Below are positions 62,600 to 64,000 of a DNA stretch of 64,000 nt, in pieces; position 1 is the first letter of the stretch; each line of letters starts with the position of its first letter. This stretch comes from an uncultured Alphaproteobacteria bacterium (GTDB lineage Bacteria > Pseudomonadota > Alphaproteobacteria > HIMB59 > GCA-002718135). A program made the translations under genes and the position numbers. Location: contig CACMJS010000001.1 in assembly GCA_902614085.1 (NCBI GenBank), forward strand, positions 363,127 to 427,126. The letters are read 5' to 3'. Under the pieces are notes generated by a model. That model searched no databases and was not told the DNA's origin. It worked only from the letters and a program-made list of their open reading frames with translations.

Positions 62600-63745
62600 A
62601 TGAAAGTAGGAATTATTGGTTGTGGAAATATTGCTGATATATATTTTAGTAATTCCCAGAAGTACTTTAATAATTTTCAAATAGTTGCGTGTGCTGATAT
62701 AAGAAATGAAGCTGCAAAAAACTATGCAGAAAAGTATGAGGTAGAACAACTATCTGTAGATCAGATATTATCTAATAAAGAAATTGAATTAATTATAAAT
62801 TTAACAATCCCAGATGTTCACTTTGAAGTTTCAAAATCAATTCTTGAAGCTGGTAAACATTCTTATTCAGAAAAGCCACTCTCCATAAAATTTGAACATG
62901 GTCAAGAGTTGGTTAATTTAGGTAATTCAAAAGGTTTACACGTGGGTTGTGCTCCAGATACTTTTCTTGGAGCTGGTATTCAGGAAGCAAAAAAAATTAT
63001 TGATCAAAATGAAATAGGTAAAATAAACCTTGGTAGTATTTCCATGGGTGTGGCCGGACATGAAATTTGGCACCCAAATCCAGATTTTTATTACAAATAT
63101 GGTGGCGGCCCAATTCTTGATATGGGCCCCTATTACTTTACTGCATTAGTAAACTTACTAGGTTCTGCAAAAAATGTTTTTACGCAATCAAGAACAGTTT
63201 ATCAAAAAAGAGTTATTTGTAGTGGCGATAGACAAGGGCAAGAAATAGAAGTTGAAATCCCAACAACATTAGTTTCACAAATAGAATTTCAAAATGGTGC
63301 ATTAATTGATTCATTTTTTTCTTTTGATGTTTGGAAACACAGTAAGAATCACATTGAGTTATACGGTGATAAAGGTTCAATAAATATTCCTGATCCAAAT
63401 ATGTTTGGAGGCGATATTCTAGTTTGTAAATCAAAAAATGGAGATTGGGAAAATATAGATACCAAGAATAATAATTTAGGTAAAATAAATATTAAAAATA
63501 AATCTGAAAAAGCAAATGAGTCAGCAGGTATTGCGAACTATAGAGGTATTGGTGTCAGCGAAACAGTTGATGCAATAAAAAATAATCGTTTAAATAGATG
63601 TAGTGGAGAATTAAGCCTTCACGTTTTAGATATACTAGATAGTATTATTACATCATCAAAAGAAAATAAGAAAATAGAACTTAGAAGTTCTATTGAAAAT
63701 TTAAATTACTTCTCTGAAGATGAGATTAGTAATTTACTAAAGTGA
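62600..63745 (+). CDS. Gfo/Idh/MocA family oxidoreductase (paralog of 40971..42122)
   Basis: MKVGIIGCGNIADIYF, SYSEKPLSIKFEHG, GGGPILDMGPYYFTALVNLLG; ATG at 62600. Confidence 0.92.
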   Translation: MKVGIIGCGNIADIYFSNSQKYFNNFQIVACADIRNEAAKNYAEKYEVEQLSVDQILSNKEIELIINLTIPDVHFEVSKSILEAGKHSYSEKPLSIKFEHGQELVNLGNSKGLHVGCAPDTFLGAGIQEAKKIIDQNEIGKINLGSISMGVAGHEIWHPNPDFYYKYGGGPILDMGPYYFTALVNLLGSAKNVFTQSRTVYQKRVICSGDRQGQEIEVEIPTTLVSQIEFQNGALIDSFFSFDVWKHSKNHIELYGDKGSINIPDPNMFGGDILVCKSKNGDWENIDTKNNNLGKINIKNKSEKANESAGIANYRGIGVSETVDAIKNNRLNRCSGELSLHVLDILDSIITSSKENKKIELRSSIENLNYFSEDEISNLLK

Positions 63746-63755
63746 AAGGAATAAA

Positions 63756-64000
63756 ATGAAAAAAGCTTTAATTGTTTATGGAGGTTGGCCAGGACATGAG
63801 CCAGAGAAATGTACTGAAATAATCAAAGGCATGTTAGAGCCTGAAGGATATGAGGTTAGGGCAGAATATCAAACTTCTGCATTTGCAGAAGACTATGTTC
63901 ATGAAATGGATTTACTTATACCTATAGTGACTATGGCTTTTCATTTTGATCCAAGAGGAGAAATAAAAAAAACTGCTGTTAATAATGTTATTAAAGCCGT
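63756..64000 (+). CDS. ThuA-like protein, truncated by window end
   Basis: MKKALIVYGGWPGHEPEKCTEIIKGMLEPEGYEVRAEYQTSAFAEDYVHEMDLLIPIVTM; follows Gfo/Idh/MocA gene as in thuAB-like loci. Confidence 0.72.
   Translation, partial: MKKALIVYGGWPGHEPEKCTEIIKGMLEPEGYEVRAEYQTSAFAEDYVHEMDLLIPIVTMAFHFDPRGEIKKTAVNNVIKA

Overview
AT-rich chromosomal window, probably from a streamlined marine alphaproteobacterium. That placement is inferred from gene order, Coq7 and the SAM-II element; it was not computed. Bases 1-26.7 kb are mostly housekeeping: rppH-ctpA-rsfS-nadD-proA-proB-obgE-rpmA-rplU, gloB, metW-metX behind a SAM-II riboswitch-like element, a chorismate mutase/aminotransferase fusion with tyrC, plsC, lysA-lptM-argH, an acyl-CoA/O-acetylhomoserine sulfhydrylase cluster, coq7, dsbB and a tRNA-Leu(CAA). 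From about 26.8 kb to the end the content is accessory and catabolic. It includes a sulfotransferase-like gene, sufE, galT-galE, a translationally coupled L-fuconate-type trio (SDR, FAH-family hydrolase, LldD), a Rieske-like protein with Cys in place of the His ligands, an IolD-like TPP enzyme, and two RbsABC-type transporters with single-domain ATPases. It also has two MalEFG-type transporters with no ATPase in the window, two Gfo/Idh/MocA paralogs, two PhyH dioxygenases, a desaturase, a ThuA-like protein, and five Cys-type sulfatases that all lack signal peptides. The most interesting candidate system is this 38-64 kb locus. It looks like an import-then-desulfate pathway for small sulfated (possibly fucose-containing) sugars, with no secreted glycoside hydrolases or lyases seen.
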